NCBI GenBank assembly: GCA_001630475.1 | Contig: KV419432.1 | Location: forward strand, 248,001 to 312,000 | Length of the DNA: 64,000 nucleotides | Source: Sistotremastrum niveocremeum HHB9708 | Taxonomy: Eukaryota; Basidiomycota; Agaricomycetes; Sistotremastrales; Sistotremastraceae | Direction of reading: 5' to 3' | Shown here: positions 48,239-60,289 of the stretch, piece after piece | How positions within the stretch are numbered: position 1 is the first letter of the stretch | Layout: each line of letters starts with the position of its first letter | Made by a program: the position numbers and the translations under genes | The notes under the pieces: generated by a model | The model's input: only the letters and a program-made list of their open reading frames with translations | What the model was told of the DNA's origin: nothing | Database searches by the model: none

Positions 48239-50258
48239 ATGGCCATACAGATTCTTGGACCCATTCGACTTGATGTCCTGGCGATCCTCGTAGCTCTCTT
48301 TCTACTGTGTAGACATTTGAGCCGTCGCCGTTCTCGTCCACTCCCTCCAGGCCCAAAACCTCTGCCATTTATTGGCAACATCTTAGACTTGCCAAAATCG
48401 CAGGAATGGTTGATATACGACAAGTGGAGACGAGAATATGGTATCCGTTATTGCACGCACCGTATATATCGCCATGCTGATTCTATTCTGATAGGCGATG
48501 TCGTACATGTCTCTGCCTTTGGGCAGCCGATTTGCATCTTGGGGTCTCAGAAAGCAGCTTTAGAGCTTCTGGATGCCAAGTCAGCTATGTATTCGGACCG
48601 TCCGCGTATGGTCATGGCCAACGAACTGTAAGCTTGTTGATCTGTCTGGAGATCGATACCTAATTTCTCTCGCAGTGTCGGATGGGGCAATACGATGATG
48701 TTTCAATCAAACACAAGATTTCGTACAATGCGAAAATATGCAAATGCTGTCATAGGTCCACGAAAATGCGACAAATTCTGGGTTGTTCAAGAGCAAGAAA
48801 CCAAGCTATTTCTGCGTACTCTACTTGAAGATTCCGCAAACGGATATAATGAGACAATCCCGGGAAATATTGCAAATCGAGTGAGATGGACAGCAGGCGC
48901 GATTGTGCTCAGAATGATGTGTCTGTATACTTCTTTTTTCCGCTAGTCGCTGAGGCTTAACTCGCTTATTGAACAGACGGTTACCGTCCTCGAGCTTTGG
49001 AAGACCCCTTGATAAACTTGGCTAACGAATCCATGGTACAATTTGGGAAAGCAACGGAACCGGGGGCATGGCTTGTAGATTTTCTTCCGCCGTGTAAGCA
49101 TCCTACTTCTAGTCTTTACAGACGTTGAACGATCAAACGCAGTGAAACACGTACCATCGTGGTTTCCTTTCCCCTCCTTCCAGAAGACGGCCTTAGCGTG
49201 GCGTGCTACTCTGAACGATCTGGTTGAAAAGCCCTTCAAGCTCGTCAAAAGTCAGATGTCCCGTGGGACAACGCCGACTTCGTTCGTGCGGGAACTTCTC
49301 GAACACAAAGGAGCCACTATCTCCGAGGAAGACGAATTCACCATCAAATGGGCCGCGACATCGCTTTACAGCGGAGGATCCGATACAACGGTCTCCGCCC
49401 TCCACACTTTCTTCTTGGCGATGGTCATGTTTCCGGATGTACAAGCACGTGCTCAAGCAGAGCTGGACTCGATCGCGGACCCTGACTCAGGTTCACTGCC
49501 TGAGTTCTCTGATCGATCTGCTGGCAGGCTTCCGTACCTGGAAGCTTTGGTAAAAGAAGTCCTTCGTTGGGCCCCTGTAGCTCCTACTGGACTTCCACAT
49601 CGGGTCACTCAGGAGGACGAATATTGTGGCTGGAGGATACCTAAGGGATGTCTTATCATCCCGAACGTGTGGTGAATATATTTCTACATTCATATCGTTA
49701 TCCGTGTAACTCACTTTGGTGCAGGAGCATGACAAGAGACGAAACTGTCTATCCTGGACCGGATGTATTTAGACCCGAGCGCTTCTTGACGAAATCTCGA
49801 GGAGGCGATTGTCAAACGGACGCAGAGATTCCACTCGACCCCAGAGAATTTGTATTCGGATTCGGCAGACGGTCGGTACATGTCCAATTCCTCACCAGCA
49901 CTTGCTTATATCTGCGCAGGATCTGTCCTGGACTCGACTTCGCAGACTCATACCTATGGATATCGATAGCTATGACTCTGGGTGTCTTCTCCATCAGCGC
50001 AGTGCCTGGATCTGAACCGAAGTTTGAATATAGCTCTGGAACGGTCAGGTGAGCGCTTCTCGAATATATGTCGACGGCAAATCTGATCAATTTGCCTTCA
50101 CTTTAAGCCACCCGAAGCCCTTCGTGTGTGCGATCAAAGCTCGTTCCGAGAAGGCCAGGCAGCTCATTATTCGGGCTTGTTCCGATATTGAGCTTCCGCA
50201 AAATTTGACTCTCACCGGTCATGGATTTGGGGTTTCTGACCAACCTGTTGAAGTTTGA
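48239..50258 (+). CDS. Cytochrome P450 monooxygenase, no. 1
   Basis: Microsomal fungal P450. An N-terminal membrane anchor (LGPIRLDVLAILVALFLLC) precedes the proline hinge PLPPGPKPLPFIGN. GDVVHVSAFGQPICILGS follows, then the I-helix SLYSGGSDTTVSALHTFFLA (oxygen-binding SGGSDTT), the K-helix EVLRWAP (ExxR), PERF, and the heme-binding loop FGFGRR-ICPG split by an intron near 49.87-49.93 kb. The C-terminus reads HPKPFVCAIKARSEKARQLI. Several short introns. Start ATG 48239, stop TGA 50256-50258. It is close in sequence to the third P450 (both have LDLPK(S/T)QEWL and LL(D/E).KS..YSDRP). Family style resembles basidiomycete P450s often labelled O-methylsterigmatocystin oxidoreductase-like. The substrate is unknown. 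Confidence 0.92.
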
Positions 50259-50771
50259 CAGTGCCTTGATTGCCTTTGAGTTCTCCACCCGCGAAGCCAT
50301 GCTATCTCGAAAATTCTGGACAAATAATGTCTTATGTCCATGTCTTCCAGTAACGTGCGAACAGTCGACCGTGGTAGTATTGAATCAGATAAGCGTGTAT
50401 TGTAAGAGCATAATGTGCCAGTAATCTATAGCCAAAATGCGGTACAGTACAATATTCAGCTCTGGTCGATGCTCGGGCGCTTATGGACTGAAACTATCCT
50501 GCTGCCAGCATCTCTCAAATTGCACTGCTAAGTCACTTTGAATATCTGGTTCTCATGCTATCAGTACTTTCTTCTGGATTTGTCTAGCGGCACACATCAT
50601 TCTCCAGATAATCAACTACTGCGCAACTTACCTTCATCAGGCCTCAGGCCTCGAGTCTCAGGGCCCTCGGGCATCGCATCGGCCACCTCCATCACAACTG
50701 ATACAAGATATCAAAGCTTCAAAGACGAAGCGTATACTCTCTTGGGGTCCGTTGAGGTCTTCCAGTAATCA
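50259..50771. promoter_or_regulatory. Spacer and promoter of second P450
   Basis: About 510 bp between tandem P450 genes, without coding sequence. A short phrase is repeated near 50.64-50.68 kb (CCTCAGGCCT, CTCAGGGCCCTCGGGC), giving small inverted repeats around GGGCCC. No other element was recognised. Confidence 0.35.
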
Positions 50772-52826
50772 ATGGCCCAATATCTCGACTCCGCGTTCCT
50801 TCTCGCTCTGTCAGTGGTTGGCCTGGTGGCATTCAAATGGATCATCAGCCGTGCAAGTTCGACTCATTCGAAACTACCTCTGCCTCCAGGCCCCAAACTC
50901 ACACCAATCGTCGGGAACCTCTTCCAATTTCCTAGGGAACTGCCGTGGATAAAGTACAGAGAATGGGGCTTGGAATACGGTGAGACTTTGTTCAATCATC
51001 ATCAATGTGGATGTACTGACCACTCTTGTTTCAGGGGACGTGGTCTACTTACGAGCGATCAACCGTAACATCATCCTCATCAACTCACATCAAGCTGCTT
51101 TAGATTTGCTAGAGCACAAATCAGTGATATTCTCGAGCAGACCCCATATAACCTTTGCGAGCGACATGTATGGACTCGTTATTGCGCCTTCTCAAGAGTT
51201 CTCATATGTCATTTAGGTGTGGATTTTCCAAGTCTCTTGTGCTGACGCCTTACAACGCGCGGATGCGAGCATCCAGAAAGCACTTCCACTCCCTTATGAG
51301 TCCCCGTCATACCCCTCAATATTGGAGCCTGGAAGAATCTGCAGCACGCCGTCTAGCCAGGTCTCTCTATGACGATATAACGAGCGGTGATGATCAGGGG
51401 GAACAAGTCTTTGAAAGGATCAAATGGACGACCGCATCTGTAGCTGTACTGATTGCTTGTGAGTTCCCTTGGCGCCTACTCATCATGCGCGATTCTGATC
51501 AGTCTCAGACGGCTATACGCCCTCCAAAGAACACGACCCGCTTCTTCGCATGGAAGAAGCGACATCTCGTTACTTCGAGGAAGCTACGGCTCCCGGTGGT
51601 TGGATTGTAGACGAGATCACTGTATGTGAGTATGCTAGTTGTCATTATCGACCCTGTCATTGACGCCATGTTCTCAGTGAAATATATTCCAAGCTGGTTC
51701 CCATTCACGTCCTTTCAACGCACTGCTGCCAAGTGGCGCCGTGAAGTCCAAGAAGTGGTGGATGTTCCATTCGACACAGTCCGGAATCAAATGGTACGTT
51801 CTTTCGAGGACGAACCTTATGCCATACCCAGGGCCTCACATTATATCAGTCCACCAATTCTGCGCCTCCTTCGTTCGTTCGTTCGATCTTGGAAGGAGAG
51901 CCGTCGTCACAAACGCCTGAAGAGATTGATATTTTGAAATGGACGGCTGGAGTCATTTTCTCTGCTGGAACCGAGACCACCGCATCGGCGATTTATTCTT
52001 ACTTCCTTGCTATGGTCTTGTTCCCAAAAGTGCAAGAGCGCGCACAAGCTGAACTTGATGCCGTTATCAGTACTAAGAGAATGCCTAGATTAGCCGATCG
52101 GCAGGGTGGAAAGCTCGTTTACGTGGAAGCTTTAGTGAAGGAAATTATGAGATGGGCACCGATTGCTCCCCTTGGTGTGGTTCATCTCAGCACGAAGGAG
52201 TACGAGTATCGCGGGTGGCGGATACCCGACGAGAGCATGGTTGTCGTAAATGTTTGGTTAGTGCATTTTGCTGCTAAATACTCGCGTGCGGATATTGAAA
52301 TAAGTTGTTCTAGGGGTATATTCAGAGACCCGTCCATCTATCCATTGCCCGATGAATTCAGACCGGAAAGATTTTTGACGAAGGCTCAAGGAGGTGACTG
52401 CGAGTCTACTGAGGATATTCCATTAGATCCTCGCGAGGTTGTTTTCGGGTATGGAAGGAGGTAAGAGTATGCCCGTGTCATTCTTCCTCGTTACTGATGA
52501 GATATCACGAAGAAACTGCCCTGGCCAACACCTCGCAGATCTAGCGTTGTGGATAGCGGTCGCCACAATCTTATCAGTCTATCACATATCGGCCGTGCCA
52601 GATTCAGACAAGATGCCGTCGGTTGACTATACGTCGGGTGTAGTTTCGTGCGTATAGTCTTATGCATTCTTCTTCTTTTTTGACCTAGAAGCCATACAGT
52701 CATCCGAAACCTTTCAAATGCGCTGTCCTTCCTCGATCCGAGAAGGCCAAACAACTCATTCTTGAGTTTGACGATTCAGCCGTGGCATACATGGCGGAGA
52801 CTCCCCCTTTTGATGTGAAAGTCTAA
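50772..52826 (+). CDS. Cytochrome P450 monooxygenase, no. 2
   Basis: Second tandem P450. A membrane anchor (FLLALSVVGLVAFKWII) precedes LPLPPGPKLTPIVGN and YGDVVYLRAINRNIILINS. CGFSKSLVLTPYNARMR follows after an intron, then GVIFSAGTETTASAIYSYFL (I-helix AGTETT), EIMRWAPIAP (ExxR), EFRPERFL, FGYGRR-NCPG (heme-binding cysteine after an intron near 52.46-52.52 kb) and HPKPFKCAVLPRSEKAKQLI. Start ATG 50772, stop TAA 52824-52826. An intron after NQM (about 51.79 kb) joins to STNSAPPSFVRSILEG in frame. It is more diverged than P450s 1 and 3 but of the same type. All key motifs are present. Confidence 0.9.
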
Positions 52827-53240
52827 CTATGATGTATATAGTCCCCAGCTATAGGGGATCATTATACTGTACACTGAACCCCTGCTCAAGAAATTAGTTC
52901 CAGCGTGACAGCGCACTATGTTACTGTAAGCTTCGAGGATAAGTTGCCAGCAAACAGCGTTCGGAAACAGAACCGAAGTTTTGCTTCCGGCGGCGGTGCC
53001 TGTGCCGAACAAGCCGAGCCTAGATCAAACGAGTTCAGAAAGGTTCCCTCCAATCAGGGATTACAACTTCAAGCACGTTCGTGTTAGTTGACAAACTGTT
53101 CTTGCCAATTGCGCAAAGAACTGAAGATGTGACAGTGACAACTGCGGCCTCGAGGTTCATCCCTGTATCAGCGTCACAGACACCGTGAATGATGATTCAA
53201 TGGTCCCCCAACTCGTTGGCATCTTTCAAACCCATCGCTA
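52827..53240. other. Intergenic, no gene recognised
   Basis: About 410 bp between the second P450 and the RhoGEF-like gene, holding the 3' end of one and the promoter of the other. No specific element was recognised. Confidence 0.35.
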
Positions 53241-55824
53241 ATGGCTGAGAATGCAGACGCTTTTCGCGGCGAGGCGGAAGCCATAACAGAAGAGCTCAGA
53301 GTACTTGAGAAGCGTGTCTCTAGACTCAATGCAAGACTGTCAAGTTTGTCGACCAACGCGGGAAGGTTTCTATCTCCCCACAGTGAAGCTCACCAACATG
53401 AACAACTAACAACGTTACCCTCTCCTCCTCCATCCTTGAGGTCCACCAGTTCATATCCTATCTATACTAGCGTAGTTAGTCCTGCGGATGAAACTTTCAA
53501 TGAAAGGCAAGGATTTCTTCAGCCAATTTATTGTCTTACATTAACAAACCGATGATCACCTTCATGAATCCAGGCTAGAAGCTGGAATACATGAGGGTTC
53601 GACTCAAAAATCGCCTGGTACACTTGGCTTTAGCTCTCTACAAACTGCAGGAGGATTTACTCCACGCCCGGAGTCTTTGAGCTTGCCTGAAGACGAGATG
53701 TTCCCACAGGACATAGGAATCGATAGCGAGATCCCCCGAAACTGGAGTGACCCTCAGTCCCTGTCCACAGATTATGGTTCCTTTGATGCGGCCGAAGATG
53801 CGGCCTCTTCTCACCTGACGATGCCACCTTCTGAATTTGAGTTCGTACCTGATTCACAAGACGGGTATCGTATCATGTTGCTGAGTAGTTTGTGAGTGGT
53901 TCTTATCATCGAATCACAGTGATCATCTCACTTTGAATATGTATAGGAACCGCGAAAGTTGGGATTTATCTGCGATATCCGAACCTTCAGCGTCGATTTA
54001 TAGCCGCGACAGCGGAGATCCATCCCAATTCTTGGGCAGATCTGAGTCACTGAAAAGACTGGGCCCTGTTATAAGCAACATGCATGAACACTTCTCCACG
54101 AACGACGATTTTCAGCGCTCGACAACCACTCGTCGGCATGGTCGGATTGAAGACCTCGTGAAAGCTGAAACGGCTTTTGTGGAAGAAGGTGGTTGCGATA
54201 ATCTGCTTGAAACACTCAAATTATGTCTACGGAACGCTGTCACCATTTCTCTTATTGAGTCTATTCAAACAAATCTCCAAGAACGGGAGAGGTTGAGAGA
54301 GATGCACAGGGAGGTGCTAGCATCTCTAAATAAGTTCAAGAACGACTTGGTTGAAATACCAACGCTGGTGGTATTTTTAAATGCCTTCTCTGCCGACTGC
54401 TTCGAGGTTTACCCCGAATATGGCGCGTATGTTCCAGTGGCCTTGCGAGACTTGGCAGACAAGGTCGCACAATCACCTGAGCTCGACAGGCACTTTCAGG
54501 TACGTCGATTAAACCGAACGTCTGGAGGGAAGGGTTCCTGAGATAGCTTGTAGCGACAAGTGCGTCGGGGAAGCTCTTTATCTTTGATCGACGCGCAACG
54601 CGTCGATCTCCTTCGGCCTCTTCAGCACATTTCAAAATATATTAAGCTTATCGATGGCGTGAAAGCAGACTCAGAAGACGTACTGGAAGCCTCAGACAAG
54701 AATACTCTCAGTGTTCTCGCGTCTAAATTCCGGCAGATTTATGCCAAGACGTGGCTTTCATGTTGGCAGGGTTCTATGCTTCAGATTTCTGAGATCGGAT
54801 TCAGTTGGAATAATCTCCTGACACTTCTACCAGAATGCAATGTCTCTGTTAATGAGTGCGAACGCCAGAGGTATGTCATCGCTCAACCGTGCCCAAAGAG
54901 CTATTAAGAATGATAAATAGAGCAATCTTTGGCATAATCGAAAACGAGATGGCATATATCAATGATTTAGAAGTGTTCCAGTCTGTCAGTACTAGTCTTC
55001 GGCTCCGCAAGTGAATACACTATTAAACCGATTCCAGGAATTTCTTCAAGAAATGAGCTCGCTGCAATTTCGGCCTTTGGATCCAGCGCAATATAGTGAT
55101 CATCTGAACAACCTTATTTGGATTTATTCCCAGTTGTTGGATAGTCACCGCAAGCTCCTGACGGGTTTGCACTCGATACAACTTCAGGAAATGCCCGTGA
55201 TTTCTACGCTCTGTGGGGAAGATCGAACTGGAATTGACCAAATCGATTGGGAAGCACTATACAAGCTCAGTCTTGCGCAGCTAGACCAAGCCGAAGCATA
55301 CTTCAGTGCCAGCATCCAGTCATCATTCTCCCTTCAGGCATTCATTGAGGTAAATAATCTTCCTTCCAATTTCATTGGCCCCGCTCACGCTCATGTGATA
55401 ACAGCACTGCCTGTTGAAGCCTAAAGTAGCACGCCGTGGACTCCATTGGTTCCTTCGGGGACATCGGAGATATTTGGATTCTTTAACCAGATATCTTCAT
55501 ACCATCATCCAGCATACGAGCCCACAAAATCCTGATATGACCATACTGTCTCGTATTGTCGACCAAATTGCGCGCGCGAATATGCAAGTAACAGACACGA
55601 ACATCAGTCCCAGTCGCTCTCCGTCGAACGAGCTCAGCTCTTTGCTTGGACCTTCGAGCCCGACGCGTTCAATTGGTTCGAGAGCCCCGAGGTTATCAAC
55701 GGTAAGCGAGACGGGAGTGGAAGGAGATGTAACAGCGCGCCCTAGATCTTCCTCGTATTCCTCGAGAATTCGAAGTTTCCTCCCCAGCCGTAAAACGTCC
55801 CATTCGCGTACTCATAGCCATTGA
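53241..55824 (+). CDS. Dbl-homology (RhoGEF)-like protein
   Basis: Multi-exon gene. The N-terminus has a short coiled-coil-like stretch (EAEAITEELRVLEKRVSRLN), then a disordered Ser/Pro/Thr part. From about 54.1 kb a helical domain resembles a DH (Dbl homology) domain. It has RIEDLVKAETAFVEEGG, IPTLVVFLNAFSADCFEVYP, EYGAYVPVALRDLA, and the key LLRPLQHISKYIKLIDGV (about 54.61-54.66 kb), which matches the L..P.QR...Y.L.L motif that defines DH domains. Further helices (LNNLIWIYSQLLDSHRKLL, LYKLSLAQLDQAEAYFSASI) follow where a PH or BAR-like module might sit. The C-terminus is Ser/Arg-rich (RSFLPSRKTSHSRTHSH). DH proteins activate Rho-family GTPases. The QR-to-QH change in the motif lowers certainty. 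Start ATG 53241, stop TGA just before 55825. Confidence 0.6.
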
Positions 55825-56970
55825 GCTCCTGAGAGCGGATGTGGTGCATAACGTCGGACGGATCTGTATACTAGGTATTGATCATCAAGTGCTCACTATT
55901 ATTCTTGTGGTAATTTGCAGCTTTCGGGGATAGGGTCTTTCTGGTCTTGATGAGAATTGTTGTACGGATTCAGTGTAAAAGGATAATACAAGAGAGAGAT
56001 TAATCCCATAACGTAACGTGGAAGCGCTCGCGATCAGTTCGACCTTGTCGACTTGTCGCAGCACGATATCGGCGGCAGAAACCCAGAGGGGTAGTCGTCG
56101 AAGAGGAGCGCGAAATGGTGGTCCGTGGTTCCGTGATATCATCGATATATGGGGAGATATAAACTGATAGATGCGTTTGAAAGATTCCAACGTACCTTAT
56201 CATCGGCTGTCACTGCCTGTCAGTGCTTCCTCGAGTGACCCTGCCACACATTATCAGTATGACAATCCGCATCTTCCACTCCCGAGCCATCCCGAGAACA
56301 CTTGTAAATATCACAGAGCGAACATCTCACAACTGATTGCTTCTTGCGTTGGCAATGGATTGAGGGGTTGGAGCTTGGAGGACAGCGATGAAACGCGTAT
56401 AGTGGGGACGAAATAATGTCCATAGCCTTGTTGTGCACACGAGAAGCGTCGTTGAGGGATCAAAGCAACACAGACTGAGACTATGTGAACGTTACAACGT
56501 TGAGCCCCGGTGGTCGTGAGCCTGCAGCTGAGTAACAGCTGGTGGGCAAGCTTGAAAGCAAGGATTAGGCGCCAAAATTGCCGGAGAAATTGGCACCCAC
56601 GTACATCCACACTCAGGACCCTCATCAATTACTGAGCCAACGTATTCCGGTCTTGCCACGTCGAAATTGATGTCTTTGAATATTTGAGGTACGAAAAGGA
56701 AACAGAAAGCGATTGGTTGGAACGATGACTGATTGAGCGAGAAGAAAGAGGAATATCATTTATGAAAGAATAAACGAAATCTATAGAGAAGATTGGTATT
56801 TTTTTCAACTTCAACTTCCTAGATAATCTGCGAATGCAGGTAGACTCAGTTCTGATAATTTGCGAACAGCGATTGCGATGGAAAACAGGTCTCATACGAT
56901 GAACAGCAGGGGCGAGAGACGACAAAGCAAGTTGGACGACGGCGGAGGTAAGAAGAGCTTGGAGTCTAAC
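55825..56970. other. Convergent intergenic region
   Basis: About 1.1 kb between the 3' ends of the RhoGEF-like gene (+) and the third P450 (-). Short open frames on the minus strand (for example 56629-56925) have no recognisable content. Confidence 0.4.
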
Positions 56971-59099
56971 TTAGTCAGATTCCTGGCCCTTGTCGCTGGA
57001 TACAATATCCACAGGTTTCTGCGAAGGCAAATAAGCCACCGCGGGGTCTTCACCGACAGCAAGGATGAGTTGTTCCGCTCTGGTGGAACGCGGCTTGATG
57101 GAGCATTTGAAGGGCTTAGGATGACTGCGACAACGAAAAACATGAGCGAATGAACGGGGCATCAAGAATTCAATTGACTGACCTAATGGTTCCATTTGTA
57201 TACTCAAATGTGGGCTCGGCACCGGAGACAGGCGCGATATTGTAAACCGAAAGCGTCATGGCGGTAGAAATCCAAAGCGAGAGATCGGCCAAATTCTGGC
57301 CGGGACAAACCCTGTCGATCAAAGATAAGCATGCGGAGATAAAAACCTCGAAATGGCTAGACTGACCTTCGTCCAAATCCGAAAGCGATTCCTCGAGGAT
57401 CCGGTTGAATATCAGCTTCGGTCTCGCAATCACCGCCTTGTGCCTTGGTCAAGAACCTCTCGGGACGGAACTCGTTGGCATTGGGATAGATAGACTCATC
57501 GCGCGTCATACCCCTATCGATCGAAGTCAGAACAATGCATAACTTCGGAGAGTAAAATGCACTGACCAAATGTTGGAGATGACAATAGTGCCCTTCGGGA
57601 CTCTCCACCCACGGTATTCATCTTCTTCCGTGAGTCTGTGAGGGACACCGGTAGGAGTAACGGGAGCCCAGCGGAGAATTTCTTTCACGAGAGCTTCGAC
57701 GTATGGGAGCTTGCCGTCGAGACGATCCTGGAAACTAGGGAGCCTTTCACCGCAGAGAACCGAGTCGAGTTCGGCCTGAGCACACTTTTGGACACGAGGA
57801 TTGAGGGTCATGGCGAGGAACAAAGTATAGATGGCAGAAACAGTGGTATCCGCACCGCCTGAGTAGAGAGATGCAGCGGCCCATTTGATAGTGTGGTTTT
57901 CTTCCGCGGTAATGGAGGATCCTTTGTCTTCTAACAACTCGCGAGTGAAAGAAGGATGGGCGGTACCAGCAGCCATCTGAGCCTTGACCATGGCGTATGG
58001 CTTCTCGGCCATTTCCTCCAGAGTGGCACGCCATTTCAGAGCCGTGCGACGGAAACCAGCCAATGGGAACCAAGTCGGAATGTGTTTCACTGGTGCATTG
58101 TGAGCATACATCCCAAGGACTCTATAATAGGGAACGTACATGAGGGCATCAAGTCAACAAGCCAGGCACCCGGCTCCGTCGATGCGGAAAACTGCTCAGT
58201 GGCGATATCGGCCAACTTGACGAAGGGATCGTCGTGCGCAGCCAAAGTATACCCGTCTGCATGATGCAATCGATCAGTGGATAAGGAGGGATGGACGATA
58301 AGAGGACAATGCATACGAGACATCAATAGAATAATAGCGCCTGCGGTCCATCTGATGCGCTCGGCGACGGTACCGGTTTCGGTCTCGTTCCTGCCGGAAT
58401 GCGAGTCGTCCAGTATCTTGCGGAGGAAGCGTTTGGTTTCTTGTTCTTCCAGTGCCCAGAATTGATTGGAGTTACGAGCTCCAATGAGACGGTGAAGATA
58501 CTTGCGCATGTTACGGAAACGAGCGTTGTACGGAGTGAGGACGAGGGTGTTAGACCATCCGACGCTGAGATAGTTGAGTCAGTTTGCTTGAACGCGAAAG
58601 AGAATGGGAGAAAAAAAGATGAACAGGCGAGTGGTGGGATGGGTCTATGCCTTCCGCGGGCGACACTCGGGAGTAGAAAAATCCAGGGAACGAAGTTACA
58701 GAGATAGAAGACTTACAGATCACCGCCCATCGCTAAATAAGGTCTGTCCGAATAAATTGAGGATTTTTTCTCTAACAAGTCGACGGCCGCCTCTCGAGAG
58801 TTGAGAATGAAGATGGGTTGACCGAGTGCGGAAACATGAACAACATCGCCTACGCCACCTCAGTATCAAGTTGGAAGGGATTATCTATACTGCCACTGAC
58901 CGTACTGTTTCCCCCATCGTGCATATGTCAACCACTCCTGTGTTTTCGGGAGATCGAGGGCGTTGCCAAGGAGTGGCACCGGCTTAGGACCAGGAGGAAG
59001 TGGCCGAGGGTCGACTTTAAGAGTTTGGATGATCTTATATACAAGGAAGAAACCCAAGAGGACCAAGGGGGTTAGGGGAACTGAGTCAAGGAGTGACAT
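56971..59099 (-). CDS. Cytochrome P450 monooxygenase, no. 3
   Basis: Third P450, on the opposite strand. It has an anchor (LTPLVLLGFFLVYKII), hinge PLPPGPKPVPLLGN, ALDLPKTQEWLTYARWG, and KHIPTWFPLAGFRRTALKWR. Then come SLYSGGADTTVSAIYTLFLA (I-helix), EILRWAPVTPTGVPHRL (ExxR), RPERFLTKAQGGDCE, FGFGRR and RVCPGQNLADLSLWI (heme loop across an intron near 57.31-57.37 kb), then HPKPFKCSIKPRSTRAEQLI. Start ATG 59099 opens MSLLDSVPLTPLVLLG; stop TAA 56971-56973. It is nearest to P450 no. 1 and shares intron placement with it, so the two are probably duplicates now in inverted orientation. All key motifs are intact. Confidence 0.92.
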
Positions 59100-60289
59100 G
59101 GTAGTTGGAGAGAGGCGAGATACAAGTCGGAAGAGGGGATTATAGGGAAAAGAGGACCGATCGCAACCGTTATATAGGTCACGACCTTCCGTTTTCAGGG
59201 CTCGAAAGAAGCTGCCAGACTTCTGAACAAACAAACACTTAATTCTCCATATGAGGTAAACTCTTGACAAGCGCCGCTGGACTCCTCTGCTGAGTTGAAA
59301 TTGCATTTATTAGGCAGCCGATCATTGGGCGTCAATCTTTTCTACAGTTGGTTATGGCTGACAATACACTCATGAGGCTGCTTTCACGCAAGACGAACAG
59401 CCAGATTGAGCAAAGAAAAGTAAGGGTAGAGAGACGGTGGGAAAAGGGTCCTCCGCCAGTGATTGCCGAATTACACGTACAGCTTGACGTCGCTTTTCCC
59501 GTTCCGTGCAACTCGTTTCATGGCCACGTTCTCCGCTTTTCGCAGATTGCAATCTGGCTCCACTCAGGCTATTGCTGGGCTTCTCCCCATGAAGACCCCG
59601 CATAGCAACGATACCTCGTCCTCGTGAATGCGAAAACGAACGAGAAGAGCTTCCATGGTCATATAGCGTTCATCCTTGAATTCTAACTTTCATTCCAGAC
59701 GTTCGAAAGAGAGGAAGGCTCGTCCCATGCTTGCGGGTTTTGATAGATGAGATTTTTCATTTCAGCGGCGGCGTTGTCCGGATTCAAACACTTTTCGCAG
59801 TGCCTGAGAGCTCTGCAGCGGCTTTTAGAGTAACTCCACGATGAGTCTGCCAGATAGGAGGAGAACGGATGCAAGCACAGGGCTCTGAGAGTTTCTCCTG
59901 GCGATTGCGTTCAGATTCGGCGGGGAGAATTGTCGTATGTTTGAAAGTTGAAACGGCCTCCGTCCTACGTTCTGGAGCTCCACTAAATTAGGGCGCCGCC
60001 TCGATCCCGAACGCGGTCATTCATAACATTCGAATAGGTTTTACCTTCACGGAGTACGAGCGTTCTTCGGAGTCTTGCCTCTTGTGGCTTCTTCAACTGC
60101 TATGCGCGAGTCAAATGCGTCGATATCGACTGGAGGGACAGATTGGTCTCAAAGTCTCTGAGATCTTCGTCTTTCTGTGCCTTGCAAATCTGTCAATGGG
60201 GCGACAGTCGTGTCATTATGCGTAAATGTCGTCGCCAATCGCCATCAGGATCTGGGGTTTTCGGCTAAGCGGATCTAAATCAGGTCCAG
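59100..60289. other. Intergenic between P450 no. 3 and the LINE
   Basis: About 1.2 kb including the promoter of the third P450. Short open frames on both strands lack domains. The left edge of the LINE lies at or after the end of this stretch and was not resolved. Confidence 0.35.

Noticed and set aside
48239-59099. P450 locus as a secondary-metabolite gene cluster
   Set aside because: No backbone synthase, transporter or pathway regulator lies among the P450s in this window, so the call would rest on P450s alone.
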